A stretch of 64,000 nucleotides of DNA from UBA1715 sp045615765 (GTDB taxonomy: Bacteria; Bacteroidota; Bacteroidia; Bacteroidales; UBA1715). Each line of letters begins with the position of its first letter. Positions within the stretch are counted from its first letter, which is position 1. A program made the translations under genes and the position numbers. The stretch is taken from positions 10,404 to 74,403 of the forward strand of contig JAZLFM010000044.1 in NCBI GenBank assembly GCA_045615765.1, in the 5' to 3' direction. Under the pieces are notes generated by a model. The model had not been told where the DNA came from. It made no database searches and saw nothing but the letters and a program-made list of their open reading frames with translations. Shown piece after piece: positions 54,172 through 61,910 of the stretch.

Positions 54172-54179
54172 TACATTTG
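54172..54179 (+). promoter_or_regulatory. Putative -7 box for the GT2-rsmG genes
   Basis: TACATTTG is an exact TAnnTTTG match 20 bases before the ATG at 54199. Confidence 0.5.
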
Positions 54180-54198
54180 CAGAAAAATCTCACACGCA

Positions 54199-55335
54199 AT
54201 GATAGAAATATCATATTCTTCAATCGAATTTTGGTTCTGCACGCTTCTTATTGTCGTTGCTAGTATCCAAATTGTATATTATTTGTTCTTTTATTTTAGA
54301 GTTTGCCTGATAAAACGCAAGAAACTTCCTGAAGTGCCTACAGTACCTGTTTCTGTAGTTGTTTGTGCAAAAAACGAAGAGGAAAATCTTCGTAATTTTT
54401 TACCGTTGATTCTCGAACAAGATTATCCTGATTTTGAGGTGATTGTGGTAAATGATTGTTCTGAAGATGATAGTGAATATGTGTTGAACGATTATCTTGC
54501 AAAGTATAAAAACCTTCGTGTCTCAACAATAAAAAAAGATGAGAAGTTTTCGCATGGGAAAAAATTGGCTATTACTGTTGGTATAAAGGCTGCGAAAAAT
54601 GATGTGATGCTTTTCATCGATGCAGATTGCCGACCTTGCTCTTCTCGTTGGCTATATTTAATGCAACAACAGTTCCGTGATAAAAAAGAATTGATACTTG
54701 GCTATGGCGCTTATGCTCCTAAAAAAGGATTTTTGGATAAACTCGTTCGCTATGATACTTATTCTATTGCAGTGAATTATATGTCGTTTGCTCATGCTGG
54801 CATTCCGTATATGGGCGTAGGCAGAAATATGGGATACACGAAAAATGTATATAATCAAAGTAGTAAGTTCTCGGCTCATTATCATATAATGTCTGGTGAT
54901 GATGATTTGTTTGTTTCGGAAGTTGGGAATCATTCCAATACTACAATGGTTTTAGATCGTGATAGTTTTACTCTTTCAAGTCAAGTTTCGTCTTTTAGAA
55001 ATTGGAAATTTCAAAAAAGAAGACATTTGACTACATCACCAAAATATAGCTTCTTTGTGAAATTATTGTTGGGTTTAGAGCCTTTATCTAGAGAGTTGTT
55101 CTATTTATGTACATTGCTTTTCTGCATCTTCTTACCAAAAACAATGATGTTGCCAATTCTAATTTTGTTGGGAGTGAGAATGTTTTTGTTTTTCTTGATT
55201 TCTTTTTTGAATTTGCGCAGATTCAAAGAAAAAGGTTTGTGGATTTTCGCTTTATTGTTCGATATTTATTTACCTATTCAAATTGGTTTGTTACAGATAC
55301 AAAATATAATCCATCCTTTTAAAAGACAGTGGTAA
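54199..55335 (+). CDS. Membrane glycosyltransferase, family 2
   Basis: 378 residues. An N-terminal transmembrane helix (about 10-33) is followed by a GT-A domain (about 50-280) with VVVCAKNEEENL, the UDP-sugar-binding VVNDCSEDD and the metal-binding FIDADC. A later GDDDLFV and FQKRRH (QxxRW-like) are typical of processive or membrane GT2 enzymes. Two or three C-terminal hydrophobic segments (about 295-370) complete it. Acceptor unknown; envelope polysaccharide is likely. The rsmG ATG overlaps its stop by one base. Confidence 0.9.
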   Translation: MIEISYSSIEFWFCTLLIVVASIQIVYYLFFYFRVCLIKRKKLPEVPTVPVSVVVCAKNEEENLRNFLPLILEQDYPDFEVIVVNDCSEDDSEYVLNDYLAKYKNLRVSTIKKDEKFSHGKKLAITVGIKAAKNDVMLFIDADCRPCSSRWLYLMQQQFRDKKELILGYGAYAPKKGFLDKLVRYDTYSIAVNYMSFAHAGIPYMGVGRNMGYTKNVYNQSSKFSAHYHIMSGDDDLFVSEVGNHSNTTMVLDRDSFTLSSQVSSFRNWKFQKRRHLTTSPKYSFFVKLLLGLEPLSRELFYLCTLLFCIFLPKTMMLPILILLGVRMFLFFLISFLNLRRFKEKGLWIFALLFDIYLPIQIGLLQIQNIIHPFKRQW

Positions 55336-55961
55336 TGAATAAAACTTTATATGAATATTTCCCGGATTTGACTAAAAAACAATACGAGCAAATCGAGACC
55401 TTGTGCGAATTGTATAAGTATTGGAATGAAAAAATCAATGTCATTTCCCGAAAAGATATAGATAATATTTTCGAACATCATGTTCTTCATTCTATGGCTA
55501 TTGCTAAATTCTTTGACTTTAAACAAGGTAGTCGTATTTTAGATGTTGGAACTGGAGGTGGCTTGCCAGGAATACCTCTTGCTATTTTGTTTCCTAAGGT
55601 TGAATTTACACTGATTGATAGAATCTCAAAAAAAATTACTGTCGCCTCAAATATTATCAATGAATTAGGTTTGACAAATGTGACTGCACAACAAAAAAGT
55701 GTAGAAGAGCTAAAGGATAAATACGATTATATAGTAAGTCGTGCTGTTACTGCTTTCCCTGATTTCTATAAAATGGTAAAGAAAAATGTGAGTACAGTGG
55801 TAAATAATTCGCTATGTAATGGTATCATATATATAAAAGGTGGGGATTTCTATGAAGAAATGGCTGGTTTTAAGAAATATCATATTTATCCTATCAGTGC
55901 TTACTATACAGAACCGTTCTTTGAAACAAAAAAAATCATTTATTTGCCAATTGAACCATAA
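55335..55961 (+). CDS. rsmG: 16S rRNA (guanine-527-N7)-methyltransferase RsmG
   Basis: 208 residues from the ATG at 55335, which overlaps the stop of the upstream gene (TAATG); an alternative GTG lies 6 bases earlier. The SAM-binding motif is DVGTGGGLPGIPLA, with TLIDRISKK and the VSRAVTAF motif that follow in RsmG. It modifies G527 in 16S rRNA (streptomycin-related site). Confidence 0.95.
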   Translation: MNKTLYEYFPDLTKKQYEQIETLCELYKYWNEKINVISRKDIDNIFEHHVLHSMAIAKFFDFKQGSRILDVGTGGGLPGIPLAILFPKVEFTLIDRISKKITVASNIINELGLTNVTAQQKSVEELKDKYDYIVSRAVTAFPDFYKMVKKNVSTVVNNSLCNGIIYIKGGDFYEEMAGFKKYHIYPISAYYTEPFFETKKIIYLPIEP

Positions 55962-55988
55962 AAAATTTTTTTATTAAAATAAATCGTG

Positions 55989-55996
55989 TACTTTTG
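55989..55996 (+). promoter_or_regulatory. Putative -7 box for rpmH
   Basis: TACTTTTG is an exact TAnnTTTG match, 48 bases before the rpmH ATG; the T-run at about 55965 occupies the -33 position. Confidence 0.5.
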
Positions 55997-56043
55997 CACA
56001 CCGATTTATAGAATTAAGTAGAACTAATAAAAACAACGATAAG

Positions 56044-56202
56044 ATGAAACGTACATTTCAACCTTCAGTAAGAAGAAGAAGAAACAAACACGGTTTTAGA
56101 GAAAGAATGTCTACAGCTAATGGTAGAAAAGTATTAGCTGCACGTAGAGCAAAAGGTAGAAAAAAATTAACAGTATCTGACGAATTCCGTCATAGAAAAT
56201 AA
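56044..56202 (+). CDS. rpmH: 50S ribosomal protein L34
   Basis: 52-residue, very basic protein with the full L34 pattern: MKRTFQPSVRRRRNKHGFRE, then RMSTANGRKVLAARRAKGRKK in the following stretch. In most bacteria rpmH lies near oriC beside rnpA; here it is between rsmG and a TPR gene, with no rnpA or yidC adjacent. Confidence 0.97.
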   Translation: MKRTFQPSVRRRRNKHGFRERMSTANGRKVLAARRAKGRKKLTVSDEFRHRK

Positions 56203-56241
56203 TTGAGTCTTTTCAGTTTCTACTGAACATATAAAGTTTGC

Positions 56242-56277
56242 AAAAGCGTGTCTATATACATAGATACGCTTTTTTAT
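56242..56277 (+). terminator. Terminator of rpmH
   Basis: A 14-bp stem (AAAAGCGTGTCTAT with ATAGATACGCTTTT, one G-U pair) and 4-nt loop, followed by Ts. It lies 40 bases past the rpmH stop. Confidence 0.9.
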
Positions 56278-56282
56278 TGTTT

Positions 56283-58091
56283 GTGAAAAAGGTTTTCTTC
56301 TGCATAGTATTTGCCTTTTTTTATGTCTTTTCTTTTTCGCAGGGAAAGGATAATGCAAATCAATTGGCTCTTCTGTATTTTTCTCAAGGAGAATATGAAA
56401 AAGCGGCTACGCTTTACCAAGAATTGTTTGACCAGAGCCATGCGCAAATTCATTTTGATTATGTAATTCAATGTTATGTTGCTCTGCAAGATTGGAAAAA
56501 TGCAGAAAAAGTGGCAACAGATCAAGCGAAACGTTTTCCTAAAAATGCTTATTATCAGGTAAAACAGGCTGTTGTTTTACAAAAAGTAGGGAATGCAAAG
56601 GAGGCAAACGAAATTTACACAAAGCTTGTGAAAAAAGCTTCAAAAGAGTATGCCTTTTGTATGGAGCTTGGTAAGGCTTGCCTTGATAACAAGGTTGATA
56701 GCGTTGCTCGAATTGTTTATGAAAATGGTCAATCGAAGTTTCCGGAAAATGCTGCTATTGTACAAAATTTAAGTGGTATTTATTTGCGCTCGGGTGACTA
56801 TAAAAAATTGTCGGAAGCTTACATTTCATTGCTGAAAAATAATGGAAGTCAGTTGGATTTTATTGAAAACCAATTGCAATATGTGTTATATGAACAAAAG
56901 AATTCAAGTCTGAAAAACACACTTTTAAAGGATTTGGAATTGGTTATTTCGAAGGGGAAGGATGTAGTTGTTTTTAAAGAATTGTACATTTGGATTATTA
57001 CACAAGAAAAAGATTTTCAAAAAGCGATAGAACTATCAAAAGATCTCGATTTGGAGTTGGATGAAGACGGAGAACGGTTGATGGAACTGGGGAATATTGC
57101 GTTGGAAAATAAAGAGTTTGTCTATGCAACGGATTGTTTCTCATTTGTCGTTAAAAAGGGACCGATGGCGGATAATTACGAGATCGCTTTAAAAAAATTA
57201 TTGGAAACGTCGTATTCGATGGTTTTTCAGTCCGAAAAGCAACCTGATTTACAACAGATTATAGATTTGGAAGCAGAATATGAACGTGCGTATTTGGATT
57301 TACAAAATACATCTTCGCAAGTAGATGTGGCGAAAAATCTTGCGCATATAAAAATGTTCTATCTTAATAAACCGGATTCTGCAATAGCATTATTGAAAAA
57401 GGGGATTGACAATCCAAATTTTGCAAATAAAAAAAGTGCTTTGGAATTAGAATTAGCTGATTGTTATTTGTTTTCTGGGGATGTTTGGAGCGCGAATATG
57501 TTATATGCATCAATAGCTCTTCGCTATAAGAATAATGACATTGGACATACCGCCCAATTGCAGCAGGCAAAAATAGCGTATTATACGGGAAAATTTTTGT
57601 ATGCACAGGCTTTGCTGGATGTTCTAAAAGGAAGTACTAGTAAATTGATTGCTAACGATGCACTTTCGTTGGCGCAACTAATTGCCGATAATACTGCGCT
57701 TGATACGAGTACGGCAGCAATGGAAATTTTTGCTCGTGGTGATTTATTATTGTATCAGAAACAATACGATGAAGCAATTATTCGTTATGATTCAGTAAAA
57801 ACTAGTTTCCCACATCATTCTTTGGAAGATGAGATTCTTGTACGCAAGGCTACTATTGCAGGTCTTTTGTCTGATGAGGAAAAACGGGTGGCTTATTTGT
57901 CAGAAATAGAGCAAAACTTTCCGTATGACATCTATGCCGATTGGGCTTTGTTTGAAATTGCCGTATATTTAGAGCAAAAAGGTGAGACAGAGCAAGCGAA
58001 GGAAAAGTTTAAGAAGTTGATGACGAATTATTCAAATAGTTTTTACGCTCCGATTGCTCGAAACCATTATCGGGAATTAGAAAAGAAATAA
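56283..58091 (+). CDS. Exported tetratricopeptide-repeat protein
   Basis: 602 residues from the GTG at 56283. A TTG start at 56238 is possible in frame but would lie inside the rpmH terminator hairpin, and the signal peptide (MKKVFFCIVFAFFYVFSFSQ) begins at this GTG. The rest is nearly all helical: TPR-like repeats (LALLYFSQGEYEKAATLYQEL, LADCYLFSGDVWSANMLY, IYADWALFEIAVYLEQKGE). No catalytic motif. A periplasmic scaffold is likely; relation to T9SS or gliding TPR proteins cannot be shown. Confidence 0.85.
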   Translation: MKKVFFCIVFAFFYVFSFSQGKDNANQLALLYFSQGEYEKAATLYQELFDQSHAQIHFDYVIQCYVALQDWKNAEKVATDQAKRFPKNAYYQVKQAVVLQKVGNAKEANEIYTKLVKKASKEYAFCMELGKACLDNKVDSVARIVYENGQSKFPENAAIVQNLSGIYLRSGDYKKLSEAYISLLKNNGSQLDFIENQLQYVLYEQKNSSLKNTLLKDLELVISKGKDVVVFKELYIWIITQEKDFQKAIELSKDLDLELDEDGERLMELGNIALENKEFVYATDCFSFVVKKGPMADNYEIALKKLLETSYSMVFQSEKQPDLQQIIDLEAEYERAYLDLQNTSSQVDVAKNLAHIKMFYLNKPDSAIALLKKGIDNPNFANKKSALELELADCYLFSGDVWSANMLYASIALRYKNNDIGHTAQLQQAKIAYYTGKFLYAQALLDVLKGSTSKLIANDALSLAQLIADNTALDTSTAAMEIFARGDLLLYQKQYDEAIIRYDSVKTSFPHHSLEDEILVRKATIAGLLSDEEKRVAYLSEIEQNFPYDIYADWALFEIAVYLEQKGETEQAKEKFKKLMTNYSNSFYAPIARNHYRELEKK

Positions 58092-58097
58092 AAGATT

Positions 58098-59093
58098 ATG
58101 CAAATTGCTGTTGCTATATTGAATTGGAACGGAAAGTCGTGGTTGGAAAAATTTCTGCCAAATGTCATAGAAAATTCTCCTGAAGCTGTTGTGTATATCA
58201 TCGATAACGCTTCTACGGATGATAGCGTTTCGTTTGTAAAAACGAATTTCCCACAATGTCCGGTAATCGTTTTGGATAAAAACTATGGTTTTGCAGAAGG
58301 ATACAATCAAGGATTTGCACAGATTCAGGCAGATTATTATGTGTTATTGAATTCAGATGTGCAAGTCGGAAAAAATTGGATATCTCCAATTATATCAAAA
58401 ATGGAAAACAATCCGAAACTTGCAGTTTGTGCTCCAAAAATAAAATCGTTTGTAAATCCCGATATATTCGAATACGCAGGAGCGGCAGGTGGATTTATTG
58501 ATAAATATGGTTATCCGTTTTGTCGTGGACGATTGTTCGATGTTGTGGAAAAAGATGAAGGCCAATATAATTCGGATTGTGAAATATTTTGGGCTTCGGG
58601 AGCGGCTTTGTTTGTGAAAAGTTCTGTATATCATAAACTTGGTGGTTTAGATAATGACTTTTTTGCTCACATGGAAGAAATTGATTTCTGTTGGCGAGTG
58701 AAAAATGCAGGATATTCAATACAATATATATATGATTCAGAAGTCTTTCATGTTGGTGGTGGATCCTTGCCAAAAGAAAATCCGTTTAAAACCTTTTTGA
58801 ATTTCCGAAACAATCTGTATATGCTTCATAAAAATCTTCCTGATGATTGTTATAAGCAAATTATTTTCAAACGAAGATTATTGGATGCGTTGTCTTTCGT
58901 GAATTTTTTGTTTCATGCCGATTGGAAAAATGCAAAAGAAATCTTACATGCTCATAGGGAATATCGTCGTGCTATTCCTTTGTTGGACGAAAAGCGCATT
59001 GCTATAGGAGATAAGAAATTTCATGAACAGATTTATTCTCATTCTATTGTGTGGGAATATTTTGTGAAGAGAAGAAAAACAATTCTTATGTAA
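58098..59093 (+). CDS. Glycosyltransferase family 2 (rhamnosyltransferase-like)
   Basis: 331 residues without clear membrane helices. The GT-A domain shows VAILNWNGKSWL, IDNASTDDS, the NSD metal motif in LLNSDVQVG, and the acidic base region FFAHMEEIDFCWR. This resembles WcaA/WbbL-type enzymes that add rhamnose or other sugars to surface polysaccharide. It follows the TPR gene by six bases and precedes mnmD by seven. Confidence 0.9.
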   Translation: MQIAVAILNWNGKSWLEKFLPNVIENSPEAVVYIIDNASTDDSVSFVKTNFPQCPVIVLDKNYGFAEGYNQGFAQIQADYYVLLNSDVQVGKNWISPIISKMENNPKLAVCAPKIKSFVNPDIFEYAGAAGGFIDKYGYPFCRGRLFDVVEKDEGQYNSDCEIFWASGAALFVKSSVYHKLGGLDNDFFAHMEEIDFCWRVKNAGYSIQYIYDSEVFHVGGGSLPKENPFKTFLNFRNNLYMLHKNLPDDCYKQIIFKRRLLDALSFVNFLFHADWKNAKEILHAHREYRRAIPLLDEKRIAIGDKKFHEQIYSHSIVWEYFVKRRKTILM

Positions 59094-59100
59094 TAGAAAT

Positions 59101-59772
59101 ATGTTGGAAGGTAAACGTGTTATACAGAAAACCTTGGATGGCTCTACCACCTTGTATGTCTATGAGTTAGATGAACATTATCATTCAACAAATGGTGCTA
59201 TTCAGGAGGCTCAACATATTTATATTGAAAAAGCGTATAATCACTCTTTGGTGAAAAATCCTGTTGTGTTTGAAGTTGGTTTTGGTACAGGCCTGAACAC
59301 ATTGATGACAGCGTTGGAGGCTCAAAGGACAAAACGAGAAACGCACTATATCTCAATCGAAAAATATCCATTGTCAGCAGAAGAGGTTAGTTGCTTGAAT
59401 TATACGACCTTGTTTGGAAAAGAGAGTGAACAACTATTTACAGACATTCATAATTGCGAATGGAATGTAGAATCTCGTATTACCGATTATTTCTATTTGA
59501 CAAAAATTCAAGGAGATTTAACGACTTTGCCCGAAATTCCTATGGCCGATATTGTTTATTTTGACGCTTTTGCACCAAATAAGCAGGAATCAATGTGGTC
59601 GGAGGCAATATTTCGTCATTTGTTTGCACATATAAATGTAGGAGGCGTAATGACAACTTATTGTGCTCAGGGAAAAGTTCGTCGGTTACTGCAGGCTGTT
59701 GGTTTCGAGGTTGAAAGAACAGATGGTCCAATAGGAAAACGCGAAATGTTGCGTGCAACGCGAACGTTATAG
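59101..59772 (+). CDS. mnmD: Single-domain tRNA (mnm5s2U34) methyltransferase MnmD
   Basis: 223 residues corresponding to the MnmC1 methyltransferase half, without the FAD oxidase half of E. coli MnmC. The SAM motif is EVGFGTGLNTLMTALEA; the catalytic-site segment is DIVYFDAFAPNKQESMWS, and MTTYCAQGKVRR completes the fold. It finishes 5-methylaminomethyl-2-thiouridine in the tRNA wobble position. It is convergent with tsaC, overlapping it by six bases. Confidence 0.9.
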   Translation: MLEGKRVIQKTLDGSTTLYVYELDEHYHSTNGAIQEAQHIYIEKAYNHSLVKNPVVFEVGFGTGLNTLMTALEAQRTKRETHYISIEKYPLSAEEVSCLNYTTLFGKESEQLFTDIHNCEWNVESRITDYFYLTKIQGDLTTLPEIPMADIVYFDAFAPNKQESMWSEAIFRHLFAHINVGGVMTTYCAQGKVRRLLQAVGFEVERTDGPIGKREMLRATRTL

Positions 59773-60387
59773 TTCTAATTCTCCAGCACCTTGGCGAATG
59801 ATTTCAATATCGTCGTTAGAGCAATCTACAATGGTAGATGGAATATTTTTCCCCATACCGCCATCAATTACGGCATCAACAAGTTTGTCGAATTCGTCCT
59901 TGATTAGTTCAGGATCTGTATGATATTCAAGAATTTCATCATTGCTTTTTACTGAAGTAGTGAGAATAGGATTTCCTAATTCTTTTACTATTGCACGGCA
60001 AATATTGTTGTCGGGAATACGAATGCCAACTGTTTTTTTCTTGCTTTTGAATAACTTTGGAACATTTGAGTTTGCATTCAAAATAAACGTGAAAGCACCA
60101 GGAAGATTGTGCTTCATTACTTTGAAAACATGGTTGCTGGTAACCTTTGTGTATTCCGACAAATTGCTTAAGTCGTAACAGATGAAAGAAAAATTCGCTT
60201 TCTCTAATTTTATGCCTTTTATTCTTGCAATTCGTTCAACGGCTTTTTGATTAGTGATGTCGCAACCAAAACCGTAAACAGTATCGGTTGGATAGATAAT
60301 TACGCCACCAGCACGAAGAATATCAACAACTTGTTTGATTGTTCGTTCGTTAGGGTTTTCATTATATAGTTTGAAATATTCGGCCAT
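59767..60387 (-). CDS. TsaC/Sua5-type threonylcarbamoyl-AMP synthase
   Basis: 206 residues from the ATG at 60387 (MAEYFKLYN). The open frame continues to 60426, but that would start inside the SRP RNA gene and is rejected. The family signature GGVIIYPTDTVYGFGCD is near residue 35, followed by the KGIKLEKANFSFI segment. It makes threonylcarbamoyl-AMP for the universal t6A tRNA modification with TsaB/D/E. Short YrdC-type form without a C-terminal Sua5 domain. Its start codon is 16 bases past the end of the SRP RNA. Confidence 0.9.
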   Translation of the reverse strand: MAEYFKLYNENPNERTIKQVVDILRAGGVIIYPTDTVYGFGCDITNQKAVERIARIKGIKLEKANFSFICYDLSNLSEYTKVTSNHVFKVMKHNLPGAFTFILNANSNVPKLFKSKKKTVGIRIPDNNICRAIVKELGNPILTTSVKSNDEILEYHTDPELIKDEFDKLVDAVIDGGMGKNIPSTIVDCSNDDIEIIRQGAGELEL

Positions 60388-60403
60388 ATAGAGAAATAAA
60401 AAA

Positions 60404-60500
60404 GGAGTAAGCTCCTTGCATCGCACCGCTACAACCGCCTACCCTTGCTTCCTTCCGGATCTGGGGGGGTTCAGCAGGAGCTGGTCGTACAAGACTTACC
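60404..60500 (-). ncRNA. ffs: Signal recognition particle RNA (small bacterial type)
   Basis: The minus strand carries the hallmark TCCGGAAGGAAGCA at 60446-60459, the core of domain IV that binds Ffh. Flanking arms fold back: GTAAG-T-CTTG at the 5' end pairs with CAAG...CTTAC at the 3' end. A U-run follows at about 60395-60403. Length about 97 nt, near E. coli 4.5S RNA (114). The ends are estimated from pairing and from the promoter. It lies directly upstream of the tsaC-like gene. Confidence 0.93.
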
Positions 60501-60506
60501 CCACTG

Positions 60507-60536
60507 CAAAAGTAGTATAATTTTTGAGAATTTAAA
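60507..60536 (-). promoter_or_regulatory. Promoter of the SRP RNA gene
   Basis: Minus strand TTTA (60533-60536), 18-bp spacer, TACTTTTG (60507-60514). The -7 box is exact; the predicted start falls at the GTAAG that begins the RNA. Confidence 0.65.
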
Positions 60537-60640
60537 TGTTTCAGGATTTTTTCTTCTAAATGTTATGTCACTTTTGTTCTTTTTATCAGAAGTTTGCAAT
60601 AAAATATACTTGTAAAAATACAATGTTAGAGTGAAAGTTA

Positions 60641-60671
60641 AAAAAATGTAAACTTCACCTTTACATTTTTT
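60641..60671. other. AT-rich inverted repeat between the SRP RNA and recA promoters
   Basis: AAAAAATGTAAA and TTTACATTTTTT form a 12-bp inverted repeat with a 7-nt centre. It could be a weak bidirectional terminator or a protein-binding site. Otherwise the 260 bases between the two promoters hold nothing I can assign; I see no clear LexA-type box. Confidence 0.35.
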
Positions 60672-60766
60672 CAAAAATGAGTACAATTTGATAGATGTTC
60701 ATATTTGCTTATTGATGTTTCTAAAAATTAACGAAAATCCCTCTCGGTTCGTTTCTAATAAAATAC

Positions 60767-60774
60767 TATCTTTG
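60767..60774 (+). promoter_or_regulatory. Putative -7 box for recA
   Basis: TATCTTTG is an exact TAnnTTTG match, 23 bases before the recA ATG. The -33 position is not consensus. Confidence 0.55.
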
Positions 60775-60796
60775 CAAAAAATAAAAATACATAATC

Positions 60797-61813
60797 ATGG
60801 CAGAAGCTCAAGATATAAAAGCTTTAAAGGCAGAAAAGTTGAAGGCGTTGCAGTTGACGCTCGATAAAATTGACAAGTCGTATGGTAAAGGTGCCATTAT
60901 GAAACTTGGTGACCATGTGGTAGAAAATTTACCTTGCATTCCTTCTGGTTCTATAGGATTGGATATGGCGCTTGGTATAGGTGGCTATCCTCGTGGTCGT
61001 GTGATAGAAATCTATGGTCCGGAATCTTCTGGTAAAACAACTTTGGCTATACATGCCATTGCGGAAGCACAGAAGAAAGGTGGACTTGCTGCATTTATCG
61101 ATGCGGAACATGCTTTTGATCGTTTTTACGCTGAAAATCTCGGCGTTGATGTTGATAATTTGTATATCTCTCAGCCTGATAATGGGGAACAGGCTCTTGA
61201 AATTGCAGATCAACTAATTCGTTCTGGTGCAATAGATATTATTGTTATTGACTCTGTGGCAGCTCTTACACCAAAAGCAGAAATCGAAGGTGACATGGGT
61301 GATTCAAAGATGGGTCTTCATGCACGTTTAATGTCACAAGCTTTGCGTAAATTAACGAGTGTAATCGATAAAACAAGTACGACGGTTATTTTCATTAACC
61401 AACTTCGTGATAAGTTAGGGGTTATGTTCGGTAATCCTGAAACGACTACGGGTGGTAATGCTCTTAAATATTATGCGTCAGTTCGTCTTGATGTTCGTCG
61501 TGTCGGACAAATTAAGGATGGCGATAGTGTAATAGGTAACAGAACACGTGTAAAAGTTGTAAAAAATAAAGTTGCGCCTCCATTCCGTAGCACTGAATTC
61601 GATATTATGTTCGGTGAAGGTGTTTCTATTATCGGTGAAATTATCGATATGGGTGTGGAATTGAATGTTATCAAAAAGAGCGGCTCTTGGTTTAGTTATG
61701 GTGAGACAAAACTAGCACAAGGTCGTGATGCAGTTAAGACTCTTTTGTCTGATAACGAAGAACTTCGTAACGAAATCGAAGCGAAAATTAGGGAAGCGTT
61801 AGCGAACGCATAA
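60797..61813 (+). CDS. recA: Recombinase RecA
   Basis: 338 residues. Walker A GPESSGKTT (about residue 74), LEIADQLIRSGAIDIIVIDSVAAL (Walker B shown in part), the NQLRDKLGVMFGNPETTTGG segment (L2) and the KNKVAPPF motif are all standard. It drives homologous recombination and, where present, the SOS response. The C-terminal about 10 residues are only weakly acidic compared with E. coli RecA. No recX follows. Confidence 0.98.
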   Translation: MAEAQDIKALKAEKLKALQLTLDKIDKSYGKGAIMKLGDHVVENLPCIPSGSIGLDMALGIGGYPRGRVIEIYGPESSGKTTLAIHAIAEAQKKGGLAAFIDAEHAFDRFYAENLGVDVDNLYISQPDNGEQALEIADQLIRSGAIDIIVIDSVAALTPKAEIEGDMGDSKMGLHARLMSQALRKLTSVIDKTSTTVIFINQLRDKLGVMFGNPETTTGGNALKYYASVRLDVRRVGQIKDGDSVIGNRTRVKVVKNKVAPPFRSTEFDIMFGEGVSIIGEIIDMGVELNVIKKSGSWFSYGETKLAQGRDAVKTLLSDNEELRNEIEAKIREALANA

Positions 61814-61910
61814 AATATTTTTTTGAAAGGCGTTACATCTTGCTGACTCGTATTCGCTGATTTGTGTAATTCCTTTCCGTAATGAACAGGCGGTTCTGTT
61901 CGATAAAATA

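Noticed and set aside
56238..58091. TTG start for the TPR gene giving 15 more residues
   Set aside because: It lies inside the rpmH terminator hairpin, and a GTG at 56283 begins exactly at a good signal peptide.
59767..60426. Longer tsaC frame starting at 60426
   Set aside because: It would start within the SRP RNA; the ATG at 60387 gives the normal family start.
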